Notes under the pieces: generated by a model | What the model was told of the DNA's origin: nothing | The model's database searches: none | The model's input: the letters and a program-made list of their open reading frames with translations, nothing else | Shown here: piece after piece, positions 18,225 to 26,503 of the stretch | Position numbering within the stretch: the stretch's first letter is position 1 | How the letters are laid out: each line of letters begins with the position of its first letter | Assembly: GCF_000368965.1 (NCBI RefSeq) | Contig: NZ_KB849778.1 | Location: 186,001-250,000 of the forward strand | Length of the DNA: 64,000 nucleotides | Direction of reading: 5' to 3' | Origin: Acinetobacter calcoaceticus DSM 30006 = CIP 81.8 | GTDB lineage: Bacteria; Pseudomonadota; Gammaproteobacteria; Pseudomonadales; Moraxellaceae | Translations under genes and position numbers: made by a program

Positions 18225-18632
18225 CTACCCCACCTGTAGCGGGGTTAAAACAGGAGGAGGTTTTAAAGCAGTAAGATGGGGTGACTGGTAAGAATTAGAC
18301 CAGTGATAAATTTGTGCGAGTTCCTGCACATGTACTACAGGTGCTTCAGCTTGCTTTGTAACTTCAGTCATCACAATATGAAAACATGAAGGCAAATGAT
18401 CATGGTGATCTTGCAAATTTAAAGGAGCTTTATGAGAAGTGTTTCCAGCATCGTTCTGTTCAGTATGAGCTTGATGTGAAGATTGATAAACATTCAAAAC
18501 TGCATGATGCCCGAAATGATGCAATGCTTTTTCCTGATTTTCATGCGCGCAAAATGCCGCTGCCACATTCCATAAACTCTGGAATATGAGCAAACTAAAC
18601 AAGATGGACATAAAAATTGCGGAACGTGGCAA
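18225..18632 (-). CDS. CzcI-like His-rich periplasmic protein
   Basis: A 135-residue protein from a TTG at 18632; an ATG at 18611 giving 128 residues is an alternative, and neither has a clear ribosome site. A hydrophobic leader (ILFSLLIFQSLWNVAAAF) is followed by a mature part rich in histidine (HHFGHHAV, DHHDHLPSCFH), which suggests metal binding. Position directly upstream of czcC matches czcI-type genes that precede czcCBA in several bacteria and modulate metal response. The family is weakly conserved, so the name is by context and composition. Confidence 0.65.
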   Translation of the reverse strand: MPRSAIFMSILFSLLIFQSLWNVAAAFCAHENQEKALHHFGHHAVLNVYQSSHQAHTEQNDAGNTSHKAPLNLQDHHDHLPSCFHIVMTEVTKQAEAPVVHVQELAQIYHWSNSYQSPHLTALKPPPVLTPLQVG

Positions 18633-18790
18633 AAGCGCACCATTAAGCTAAAAAGTTGAACAAAGCCACTATAACAGGCACTAGGCATGTAATAAAATTA
18701 CAAAACCTCGAATCACGAATCCCCACCTTTTAATTTAGAACTTATCTCACGTTAGACGAGACAAAAATAACTTATTATTGAGTAATCATT

Positions 18791-19483
18791 ATGTACAAGC
18801 TTTTTTCTGCATCTATATTAACAATTTGCCTTAGCTTAACTGGCTGTGCAACATCAATGCTATCATCAGCCTTACCCGATGAAACAACCCAAGTTCAGAC
18901 GAATACCTTAAAAACAGATCAAATTATTGCCCTAGGGCAGGCAGTTAAAAATCAGCAGGAACAAGGATTAGTATTTATAGGTCAAGACTATAATTATTTA
19001 ATGACTGATGGTAGCGCAGAGTTTCTAAAAATTATTAAAACCATTCCGGCTACCGAAAGAACGCTTAATATCCCCTCTCCACTTATACTCACTATGGATG
19101 ATCCAAATCATTTTCACGGAGTAATACAGGTTCGCTATAATACACGCATGGGAAATCTAAATGAAAAACAAAAAGATATGTTAAAGGGTTTGGGTTTTAA
19201 ACAGAATTTTGCCATGCTCCAAGCTCAAGAAAATACCCCATATCCCTATATTAATATTCTTTTCAAAGGGCAACTTTATGAATCTAAGGACCTAAAAGAT
19301 ATTCAACAAAAACTAGCAACTCCATACGTGGTTGAATTACAGGAAAAAATTGAAACAACTAAGAAACATCCATTCAAGCGTGCTACCCGCAAGGTTTTAT
19401 ACCCTTTAGCAATGACCTTTGATGTAATTGTCTTTGCACCCTCTTTAATATGGGCAGATTTACATGGTGACTTTAATAAATAA
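18791..19483 (+). CDS. Putative lipoprotein, unknown function
   Basis: A 230-residue protein with a lipoprotein signal peptide: hydrophobic core ILTICLSLTGC with lipobox L-T-G-C and cysteine at about residue 18. The mature protein is of mixed alpha/beta composition, with a hydrophobic patch near the C-terminus (VLYPLAMTFDVIVFAPSLIW) that could dip into the membrane. No family recognised. It is divergent from the czc operon with about 160 bases between, and shares a bidirectional terminator with ettA. Confidence 0.75.
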   Translation: MYKLFSASILTICLSLTGCATSMLSSALPDETTQVQTNTLKTDQIIALGQAVKNQQEQGLVFIGQDYNYLMTDGSAEFLKIIKTIPATERTLNIPSPLILTMDDPNHFHGVIQVRYNTRMGNLNEKQKDMLKGLGFKQNFAMLQAQENTPYPYINILFKGQLYESKDLKDIQQKLATPYVVELQEKIETTKKHPFKRATRKVLYPLAMTFDVIVFAPSLIWADLHGDFNK

Positions 19484-19506
19484 AACACTGAGATTCCTAA
19501 AACAAA

Positions 19507-19532
19507 AAAACCAGCCCTCAGGCTGGTTTTTT
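19507..19532. terminator. Bidirectional terminator between lipoprotein gene and ettA
   Basis: AAAACCAGCC-CTCA-GGCTGGTTTT, with A-run and T-run on either side, lies between two converging genes and can stop transcription from both strands. Confidence 0.9.
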
Positions 19533-19545
19533 AAATTAACAGAGA

Positions 19546-21207
19546 TTAACCGCTAATTTTTTTGTATTTGGTACGTTTTTGAGCAGCGTCATCACCTAAA
19601 CGTGACTGGCGATATGCTTCATATTCAGCATAGTTACCTGCGTAGAATTCTGGCTGTTCATTTTCAAATGACAAGATATGTGTCGCAATACGGTCAAGGA
19701 ACCAACGGTCATGCGATACCACCATTACCGTACCTGGGAATACAAGAATTGCATCCTCAAGCGCACGTAAAGTTTCAATATCCAAGTCGTTTGATGGCTC
19801 ATCCAGTAAGATTACGTTTGCACCTAACTGTAAGATCTTCGCAAGTTGTAAACGGTTACGCTCACCACCAGACAATTCACCTACACGTTTTTGCTGATCT
19901 TGACCTTTAAAGTTAAAACGGCCGATATAAGCACGTGATGCGATTTCGTAATCACCGATTTTTAAGATATCTAAACCGCCAGAAACTTCTTCCCAAACAG
20001 TTTTATTATTATCTAGAGTGTCACGGATCTGACCAACATAAGCAACTTTAACCGACTCACCCAAGGTCACAGTACCTGTATCAGGTTGCTGTTCGCCAGT
20101 CATCATACGGAATAAAGTCGTTTTACCTGCACCGTTTGGACCAACGATACCAACAATCGCTGTTGGAGGTACGGTAAACGTTAAGTTTTCGTACAACAAG
20201 CGACCGTCAAATGATTTACTGATGCCTTCCACTTCCACAACTTTGTTACCCAAACGTGGGCCAGGTGGAATATAGATTTCAGACGTTTCATTACGTTGCT
20301 GGAATTCTTTAGAGTTAAGCTCTTCAAAACGTTCCATACGCGCTTTGTTTTTCTTTTGCTGACCTTTAGCATTTGAACGAACCCATTCAAGTTCTTTTTT
20401 CAATGCTTTAGCAAAAGATTCTTCTTGTTTATTTTCCTGCTCTAAACGAGCATTCTTTTGTTCTAACCAAGAAGAATAGTTACCTTGATAAGGAATACCC
20501 ATACCACGGTCAAGTTCAAGAATCCACTCAGCCACGTTATCCAAGAAATAACGGTCATGCGTAATCGCAACGATAGTGCCAGGGAAATCTTTCAAGAAAC
20601 GTTCTAACCAAGTTACAGATTCTGCATCCAAATGGTTCGTCGGTTCGTCCAGAAGTAACATATCTGGTTTCGAGAGCAATAAACGGCAAAGTGCAACACG
20701 ACGGCGCTCACCACCAGAAAGTAATGATACGTCTGCATCCCAAGCTGGAAGATTCAAAGCATCCGCAGCAATTTCAAGCTGGTTGTTTAGGTTATGTGCA
20801 TCCCAAGCATGGATAATTGATTCTAATTTTTCCTGCTCTTTTGCAAGTGCATCAAAATCTGCATCTGGATCTGCATATTCTGCAAAAACCTGATCAAGAC
20901 GTTCTAATGCATCTAAAGCTTCACGCACGCCATCTTCAACGTTACCACGAACGTCTTTAGTTGGATCTAGCGGTGGTTCTTGCTCTAAATAGCCGATTTT
21001 AATTCCAGGTTGTGCACGAGCCTCACCAGAGAAATCTTTATCTACGCCAGCCATAATACGAAGCAAGGTAGATTTACCTGCACCGTTCAAACCGAGCACA
21101 CCAATTTTGGCACCCGGGAAAAATGATAAAGAGATGTCTTTTAAGATTTCGCGCTTTGGCGGAACCATCTTAGACACTCGGTTCATCGTATAAATATATT
21201 GGGCCAC
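19546..21207 (-). CDS. ettA: Energy-dependent translational throttle protein EttA (ABC-F)
   Basis: 553 residues from the GTG at 21207, which has GAGGAG at ideal distance; the longer in-frame extension upstream lacks family similarity. Two ABC domains are fused in tandem: Walker A GLNGAGKST (about 39-47) and GPNGAGKTT (about 358-366), each with an LSGGE signature and DEP Walker B. The arm insertion and the linker rich in KKEL.W..SNAKGQQKKNKAR are EttA traits. It has no membrane domain; it binds the ribosomal E site and gates the first elongation steps according to ATP/ADP ratio. Confidence 0.95.
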   Translation of the reverse strand: MAQYIYTMNRVSKMVPPKREILKDISLSFFPGAKIGVLGLNGAGKSTLLRIMAGVDKDFSGEARAQPGIKIGYLEQEPPLDPTKDVRGNVEDGVREALDALERLDQVFAEYADPDADFDALAKEQEKLESIIHAWDAHNLNNQLEIAADALNLPAWDADVSLLSGGERRRVALCRLLLSKPDMLLLDEPTNHLDAESVTWLERFLKDFPGTIVAITHDRYFLDNVAEWILELDRGMGIPYQGNYSSWLEQKNARLEQENKQEESFAKALKKELEWVRSNAKGQQKKNKARMERFEELNSKEFQQRNETSEIYIPPGPRLGNKVVEVEGISKSFDGRLLYENLTFTVPPTAIVGIVGPNGAGKTTLFRMMTGEQQPDTGTVTLGESVKVAYVGQIRDTLDNNKTVWEEVSGGLDILKIGDYEIASRAYIGRFNFKGQDQQKRVGELSGGERNRLQLAKILQLGANVILLDEPSNDLDIETLRALEDAILVFPGTVMVVSHDRWFLDRIATHILSFENEQPEFYAGNYAEYEAYRQSRLGDDAAQKRTKYKKISG

Positions 21208-21360
21208 GCAGGACTCCTCAATTGAAAAACCAGTACATCGCAATAAGCGATAAATAATCGCGCTTATTATACGCTGAAAACCTCTTTGACTTGAAGTTAT
21301 GATTTCCATCGTACGGATTTATCAAACAATTTTCTTTTTCAATAAGTTGCAAAATGTTTA

Positions 21361-21377
21361 TGTATAAAATTTATACA
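21361..21377. promoter_or_regulatory. 17-base palindrome between ettA and metY
   Basis: TGTATAAA-A-TTTATACA is a perfect inverted repeat about 125 bases upstream of the metY start, in the divergent promoter region. It could be an operator or simply AT-rich promoter sequence. Confidence 0.3.
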
Positions 21378-21503
21378 AGGTTTCAGCGTATATTTTTCTA
21401 TCTTTATTCCTAAAATTGGAAAACAAACCAGAATTTCTGCAATTTTCAAGATGAATTTTAGGCTAGACTCGCTCAATATTTAACTCACGAAGATGAAGTA
21501 ATC

Positions 21504-22781
21504 ATGACTTATAAAGATGAAACCTTAGCCATTCATGCAGGCTATTCACCAGAGGCGACCACAAAAGCTGTTGCAGTCCCTATTTATCAAACCACATCTT
21601 ATGCATTTGATAATACACAACACGGTGCCGATCTTTTCGATTTAAAGGTTCAAGGTAATATCTATACCCGTATTATGAATCCAACAACCTCTGTACTTGA
21701 GCAACGTCTTGCTGCTCTAGAAGGTGGAATTGGTGCTTTAGCATTGGCTTCTGGTATGGCCGCAATTACTTATGCTATTCAAACGATTACCGAAGCGGGA
21801 GACAATATTGCCTCGGTCTCAACATTATATGGTGGAACCTATAACTTATTTGCTCACACCTTACCGAAACAAGGTATTGAGGTCCGATTTTTTGATTACC
21901 AAAAGCCTGAAAGCTTGCGTAACTTAATTGATGATAAAACCAAGCTTGTTTTTGTTGAGTCGATTGGCAACCCACTCGGAAATATTATTGATCTAGAGGC
22001 GATTGCTAAAATTGCTCATGAATATGGTGTTCCAGTCGTTGTAGACAATACCGTTGCCACCCCTGCTTTATTAAAACCATTTGAATATGGTGCCGATATC
22101 GTCATTCATTCTCTTACAAAATATATCGGGGGTCATGGCAATAGCATTGGCGGTGCGATTGTAGATAGCGGTAAATTCCCTTGGGGTAAATATCCAGAAC
22201 GCTTTAAAGTTTTGAACACGCCTGACCCGAGTTATCACGGGGTTAATTATGTCGAAGCTTTAGGTGAAGCAGCTTATATTGCACGCGCACGCGTAGTTCC
22301 ATTACGCAATACAGGTGCTGCAATTAGCCCTTTAAGTGTGTTCTTGATTCTACAAGGTTTAGAAACTTTGAACCTTCGGATGGAACGCCATACTGAAAAT
22401 GCTCAAAAAATTGCGGAATATTTGCAAAATCATCCAAAAGTAAAATGGGTGAATTATGCAGGCCTCAAAGATCACCCACAGCACCAACTGGCTCAAAAAT
22501 ATGTAAAAGGCAAGCCTTCTGCAATTTTGTCTTTTGGCGTGCAAGATGGTCTCGAAGGCGGTACTCGTTTCATCGATGCACTACAACTGTTTACTCGTCT
22601 CGTAAATATTGGCGATGCCAAAAGTTTAGCTTGCCACCCTGCAACGACAACTCATCGCCAGCTCAATGAACAAGAACTTAAAGCTGCGGGCGTAAGTGAA
22701 GATATGGTGCGTCTTTCAATTGGGATTGAGCATATCGATGACTTAATCGCCGATTTAAAACAAGCGCTTTCAGCTGTATAA
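21504..22781 (+). CDS. metY: O-acetylhomoserine sulfhydrylase (aminocarboxypropyltransferase)
   Basis: A 425-residue PLP enzyme of the Cys/Met metabolism family. The Schiff-base lysine lies in SLTKYIGGHGN (K206), and the phosphate-cup residues in ALASGMAAI and YTRIMNPT are visible. Length and the GNSIGGAIVDSGKF region fit MetY rather than MetB or MetC, which are about 380-400 residues. It forms homocysteine (or methionine) from O-acetylhomoserine and sulfide (or methanethiol). Single-gene unit with its own terminator. Confidence 0.92.
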   Translation: MTYKDETLAIHAGYSPEATTKAVAVPIYQTTSYAFDNTQHGADLFDLKVQGNIYTRIMNPTTSVLEQRLAALEGGIGALALASGMAAITYAIQTITEAGDNIASVSTLYGGTYNLFAHTLPKQGIEVRFFDYQKPESLRNLIDDKTKLVFVESIGNPLGNIIDLEAIAKIAHEYGVPVVVDNTVATPALLKPFEYGADIVIHSLTKYIGGHGNSIGGAIVDSGKFPWGKYPERFKVLNTPDPSYHGVNYVEALGEAAYIARARVVPLRNTGAAISPLSVFLILQGLETLNLRMERHTENAQKIAEYLQNHPKVKWVNYAGLKDHPQHQLAQKYVKGKPSAILSFGVQDGLEGGTRFIDALQLFTRLVNIGDAKSLACHPATTTHRQLNEQELKAAGVSEDMVRLSIGIEHIDDLIADLKQALSAV

Positions 22782-22798
22782 CTTTTAAACTATCTAAC

Positions 22799-22826
22799 AA
22801 GCCTCTGGAAACAGAGGCTTTTTTAT
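22799..22826 (+). terminator. Terminator of metY
   Basis: AAGCCTCTG-GAAA-CAGAGGCTT followed by a T-run, an almost ideal intrinsic terminator with a GNRA-type loop. Confidence 0.92.
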
Positions 22827-23054
22827 TTTCTGCTCATAATATAACTAAAAACAATTAATAGATTAAGATACTATTTTAGAGTTTTTACTCTAAATAAATT
22901 GTTAAATTTCATATATTTACTGACTAGACAATTTTTAAACATCTATTAAGATAAGAGCTATATTTATGAGTTCATTTGGATGAACCTACGGTTGTAAAAA
23001 ATAAAAATTACATACCGGAATAAATAGTCCCTGCCCCTACTTAGGTAAAATGCT

Positions 23055-23945
23055 GTGAATAAAAAATTAGAAGCTCTGTTCCAGGAAAAGGTACAAGATA
23101 AAGTCATTTTAGTGACAGGCGCCTCGAGTGGAATCGGATTAACGATTTCAAACAAACTTGCTGATGCGGGTGCTCATGTTTTACTTGTTGCCCGTACTCA
23201 AGAAACTTTGGAAGAAGTAAAAGCAGGTATTGAAAGTCGTGGCGGTAAGGCATCAATTTTCCCATGTGATCTCAACGATATGGATACGATTGATCAAGTG
23301 TCTAAAGAAATTTTAGCTACGGTTGATCACATTGATATTTTAATTAATAACGCCGGTCGCTCTATTCGCCGTGCCGTACATGAGTCTTATGATCGTTTCC
23401 ATGACTTTGAACGCACGATGCAGTTAAATTATTTTGGCGCAGTGCGCTTAGTTCTCAATATTTTGCCTCATATGATTCAACGTCAAGATGGGCAAATTAT
23501 TAATATTAGCTCGATTGGTGTGTTAGCAAATGCGACTCGCTTCTCTGCCTATGTCGCGTCTAAAGCTGCTCTTGATGCATTTAGCCGCTGCCTATCAGCT
23601 GAGGTTCATGCACATAAAATCGCGATTACTTCAATCTATATGCCGTTGGTTCGCACCCCAATGATTGCACCAACTAAAATTTATAAATACGTACCAACAC
23701 TTTCACCTGAGCAGGCTGCTGACTTAATTGCTTATGCAATTGTGAAACGTCCAAAACGTATGGCAACCAACTTAGGGCGTTTAGCTTCAATGACTTATTC
23801 GGTTGCGCCTGGTATCAACAATATGTTTATGTCGATTGGCTTCCGCTTATTCCCAAGTTCGGATGCGGCAAAAGGTCAAGAAACCGAGAAGTTGAACTGG
23901 GCACAAAAAGCATATGCACGAATTTTCCCAGGTGAACACTGGTAA
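23055..23945 (+). CDS. Short-chain dehydrogenase/reductase
   Basis: A 296-residue classical SDR. The cofactor loop is TGASSGIG (21-28), the NNAG motif is at 98-101, and the catalytic Ser/Tyr/Lys are S153, Y166 and K170 (YVASK). The start is GTG at 23055; an ATG three bases earlier in another frame stops at once. The C-terminal stretch RMATNLGRLASMTYSVAPGINNMF suggests membrane association, as in acyl- or ketoreductase-type SDRs linked to lipid metabolism. Substrate is not determinable. It converges with the SulP-CA gene at a shared terminator. Confidence 0.87.
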   Translation: MNKKLEALFQEKVQDKVILVTGASSGIGLTISNKLADAGAHVLLVARTQETLEEVKAGIESRGGKASIFPCDLNDMDTIDQVSKEILATVDHIDILINNAGRSIRRAVHESYDRFHDFERTMQLNYFGAVRLVLNILPHMIQRQDGQIINISSIGVLANATRFSAYVASKAALDAFSRCLSAEVHAHKIAITSIYMPLVRTPMIAPTKIYKYVPTLSPEQAADLIAYAIVKRPKRMATNLGRLASMTYSVAPGINNMFMSIGFRLFPSSDAAKGQETEKLNWAQKAYARIFPGEHW

Positions 23946-23976
23946 TTTTCGGCTAAAAATATAATTTAGGATTTAA

Positions 23977-24004
23977 AAAGCGCCTCAAGTAAGGCGCTTT
24001 TTTT
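23977..24004. terminator. Bidirectional terminator between SDR and SulP-CA genes
   Basis: AAAGCGCCT-CAAGTA-AGGCGCTTT followed by T-run, preceded by A-run; placed between convergent stops. Confidence 0.9.
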
Positions 24005-24015
24005 AACTAAAAATA

Positions 24016-26205
24016 TTACCCATCCAGAAACTGAACATGGCCTGTTTTTACATCATAAATCGCGCCCACAACTGCAATTTCACCTCGCTCAACCATATCT
24101 TTTAAGACGTTACTTTGGTTAATGATGTATTGAATGTTGTAGTGAACATTCATGGCAGTCACCTGATTGATAAAGGCTTTGCTTAGTTCACGTGGCTGCA
24201 TAATGTCATACACACTATCAACTGAATGCATTAACGGCCCAAGCACATATTGAATATGTGGCATTTCCTTCACGTCAGCCACTTGCTTATGCTCTAAGCG
24301 TAATTGACATGCGCTCGTAACCGCACCGCAATCGGTATGCCCTAAGACTACAATCACTTTAGAGCCTTTAGCCTGACAAGCAAACTCAAGCGAGCCTAAT
24401 ACCTTTTGCCCAGCAATATTACCTGCGATTCGTAAGCTAAACAGATCACCAATACCCACGTCAAAAATCATTTCGGTAGGTGCACGTGAGTCCATACAAC
24501 CAAGGACTGCTGCGATCGGATGTTGTCCTTCATCTGCGGTAACTCGAATTTGTCGATAAATATCCCGTTGAAGGCGTTCATTTCTTACAAAACGCTCATT
24601 ACCTTCTTTAAGCAAATTCACGACTTGCTGTGGACTCAGTTTTTGTTGTAAATCCCTTGTACTAATATCAATATCAAGTACTGCATCATCAACATCTTGA
24701 TAGTGCTGCTTAAACCCAACAAGTTTAAGGTTTACCTGACGTTTAATGGCAGTTTCATTTTGATAATCTTGAATAACCTGATAGATATCAGGATCGATCG
24801 AATCACATTGAGTTGCATCAATAATGAGTTGTTGATGTTTATGCACATGTTCCAATGCAGAAATAAGCGCAGAACGATTAAGGAAGGTTACTTGTGACGG
24901 GAGTTCAATACGAGTAACCACACCATGCAAACGCTTTTCTCTATAAACACGAATACCTTTATTAAAATTCCCATAAAGAATAAAAGCGCTACTGGTGAAC
25001 AGACCAATTAAAATTCCCATTAAAAGATCAGTCTGCAAAATTGCAACTAAGGTAATAATAAAAGGTAAAAACTGTTTCCAACCCTTTTGATAGAGCTGTT
25101 TAAATAGTTTTGGATGAGTAAGCTTAAAGCCTGTCACAATTAAGATCGCAGCCAACGCAGACAAAGGAATCATGTTCATTAATGGTACGAAGAACAAAAC
25201 CGCTAACAGCAACAATACACCATGAATAATGGTGGAACATTTACTACGTGCCCCTGCATTTGCATTCACCGAACTACGCACAATAACCGAAGTCACAGGC
25301 ATTCCACCAATTAAGCCTGAAATAATATTACCTGTGCCTTGTGCCCAGAGTTCACGGTTAGGAGGAGAAGAGCGTTTTTGAGGGTCGATTTTATCTGCCG
25401 CTTCCAGATTCAATAATGTTTCTAACGATGCAACGACAGCAAGCGTAATTGCTCCTGTGTAAATCATAGGCTCAGCTAAATAGCTAAAATCAGGGAAAAT
25501 TAATACTTCTTCGGGTGCTTGCAATATATTCGGCAATTGAATGAGGTTATCAACTTGCACTGCCCATGGAGAACCAATACTCACCAAAATAAAATTTAAA
25601 ACCGCTGCCAACACAACTGCAATCAGAGCAGAAGGTAAAGTTAGTTTTTTGAGTGGGCTGCTATCCCACGCTAAAATTAAGAATAAACTGAGCAAACCAA
25701 TGAGTGCAGCTCCTCCATCAAAACGCTGAAGAAATGCATCTGGCGTTGAAGTCCAAACCTGTTTCCATGAAAAATCAGAAAGCCCGAACAGATAAGGTAA
25801 TTGTGTCGCAATCAGGATGACACCAATGGCCGCCAGTAATCCCAAAATGACATTATTTGGAATAAAGTTTGCAAAAAAGCCTAACTTAAATAATCCAAAG
25901 AGAATTTGCAGAACACCTGCGAAAATAATACACAATAAAAAGGCGGCATAATTGCCGCCTAATTGTTCTAACTGTACAAGAATTACAGCAGTTAGTCCTG
26001 CTGCTGGTCCGGCTACACTGATGTGAGAGCCACTCAGTAAGCCAACAATAATACCACCAACAATACCAGCAATAATGCCAGAGATAATGGGAGCTCCTGA
26101 GGCTAAAGCGATACCCAAACACAGCGGTAATGCCACAAGGAATACGACAACTCCTGACAGGAGGTCTTTTAAATGAAATCTATTTTTCAGGTTTAAAACC
26201 GACAT
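24016..26205 (-). CDS. SulP-family anion transporter fused to beta-carbonic anhydrase
   Basis: A 729-residue two-enzyme fusion. Residues about 1-415 form the multi-helix SulP transporter core (AGPAAGLTAVI; RSSVNANAGARSK). Residues about 430-515 form a degenerate STAS-like segment. Residues about 520-729 form a beta-carbonic anhydrase with zinc ligands C570, H623 and C626 and the D572-R574 dyad (CMDSRAP; GHTDCGAV). All catalytic residues are kept, so the enzyme part is probably active. This arrangement is expected to couple bicarbonate uptake to CO2/HCO3- interconversion at the inner membrane. The transported anion is inferred, not shown. Confidence 0.92.
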   Translation of the reverse strand: MSVLNLKNRFHLKDLLSGVVVFLVALPLCLGIALASGAPIISGIIAGIVGGIIVGLLSGSHISVAGPAAGLTAVILVQLEQLGGNYAAFLLCIIFAGVLQILFGLFKLGFFANFIPNNVILGLLAAIGVILIATQLPYLFGLSDFSWKQVWTSTPDAFLQRFDGGAALIGLLSLFLILAWDSSPLKKLTLPSALIAVVLAAVLNFILVSIGSPWAVQVDNLIQLPNILQAPEEVLIFPDFSYLAEPMIYTGAITLAVVASLETLLNLEAADKIDPQKRSSPPNRELWAQGTGNIISGLIGGMPVTSVIVRSSVNANAGARSKCSTIIHGVLLLLAVLFFVPLMNMIPLSALAAILIVTGFKLTHPKLFKQLYQKGWKQFLPFIITLVAILQTDLLMGILIGLFTSSAFILYGNFNKGIRVYREKRLHGVVTRIELPSQVTFLNRSALISALEHVHKHQQLIIDATQCDSIDPDIYQVIQDYQNETAIKRQVNLKLVGFKQHYQDVDDAVLDIDISTRDLQQKLSPQQVVNLLKEGNERFVRNERLQRDIYRQIRVTADEGQHPIAAVLGCMDSRAPTEMIFDVGIGDLFSLRIAGNIAGQKVLGSLEFACQAKGSKVIVVLGHTDCGAVTSACQLRLEHKQVADVKEMPHIQYVLGPLMHSVDSVYDIMQPRELSKAFINQVTAMNVHYNIQYIINQSNVLKDMVERGEIAVVGAIYDVKTGHVQFLDG

Positions 26206-26503
26206 AAAACAACCATTTATAATAAAGAAATAAGCAAAGTTGTACTATTACAGCCTGAAAGTGATTAATTGCTTCAAGGCTTGGTTGATGGTGTCGGACA
26301 ACTGAATATCGTTAAAGTTGAGTTATGCTATAACGTTGTATATTTGATTGTAGGTTTCACAACGTTTTGTTGATCTTAAGATTCACCTCATCTTTACGAC
26401 TGCGATTTTTTTTCTTATCTGCTTTTATATAACTGTTAAAAAAATAATTCTTAACCCATAAAAAAAGCCTCCGACTGGAGGCCTTTTTATCAATTAAAAA
26501 CTC
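26206..26503. other. Intergenic region between tex and SulP-CA
   Basis: Nearly 300 bases on the upstream side of the SulP-CA gene. It holds the tex terminator at its right end and otherwise only AT-rich sequence that should include the SulP-CA promoter. No small ORF with a convincing ribosome site was found. Confidence 0.5.
26461..26486 (-). terminator. Terminator of tex
   Basis: Minus-strand stem GCCTCC-AGTC-GGAGGC (26467-26482) followed by a long T-run, about 20 bases after the tex stop. Confidence 0.9.

Noticed and set aside
21361..21377. SAM riboswitch or other methionine-type riboswitch before metY
   Set aside because: The leader is AT-rich and lacks the conserved riboswitch core; only a short palindrome is present.
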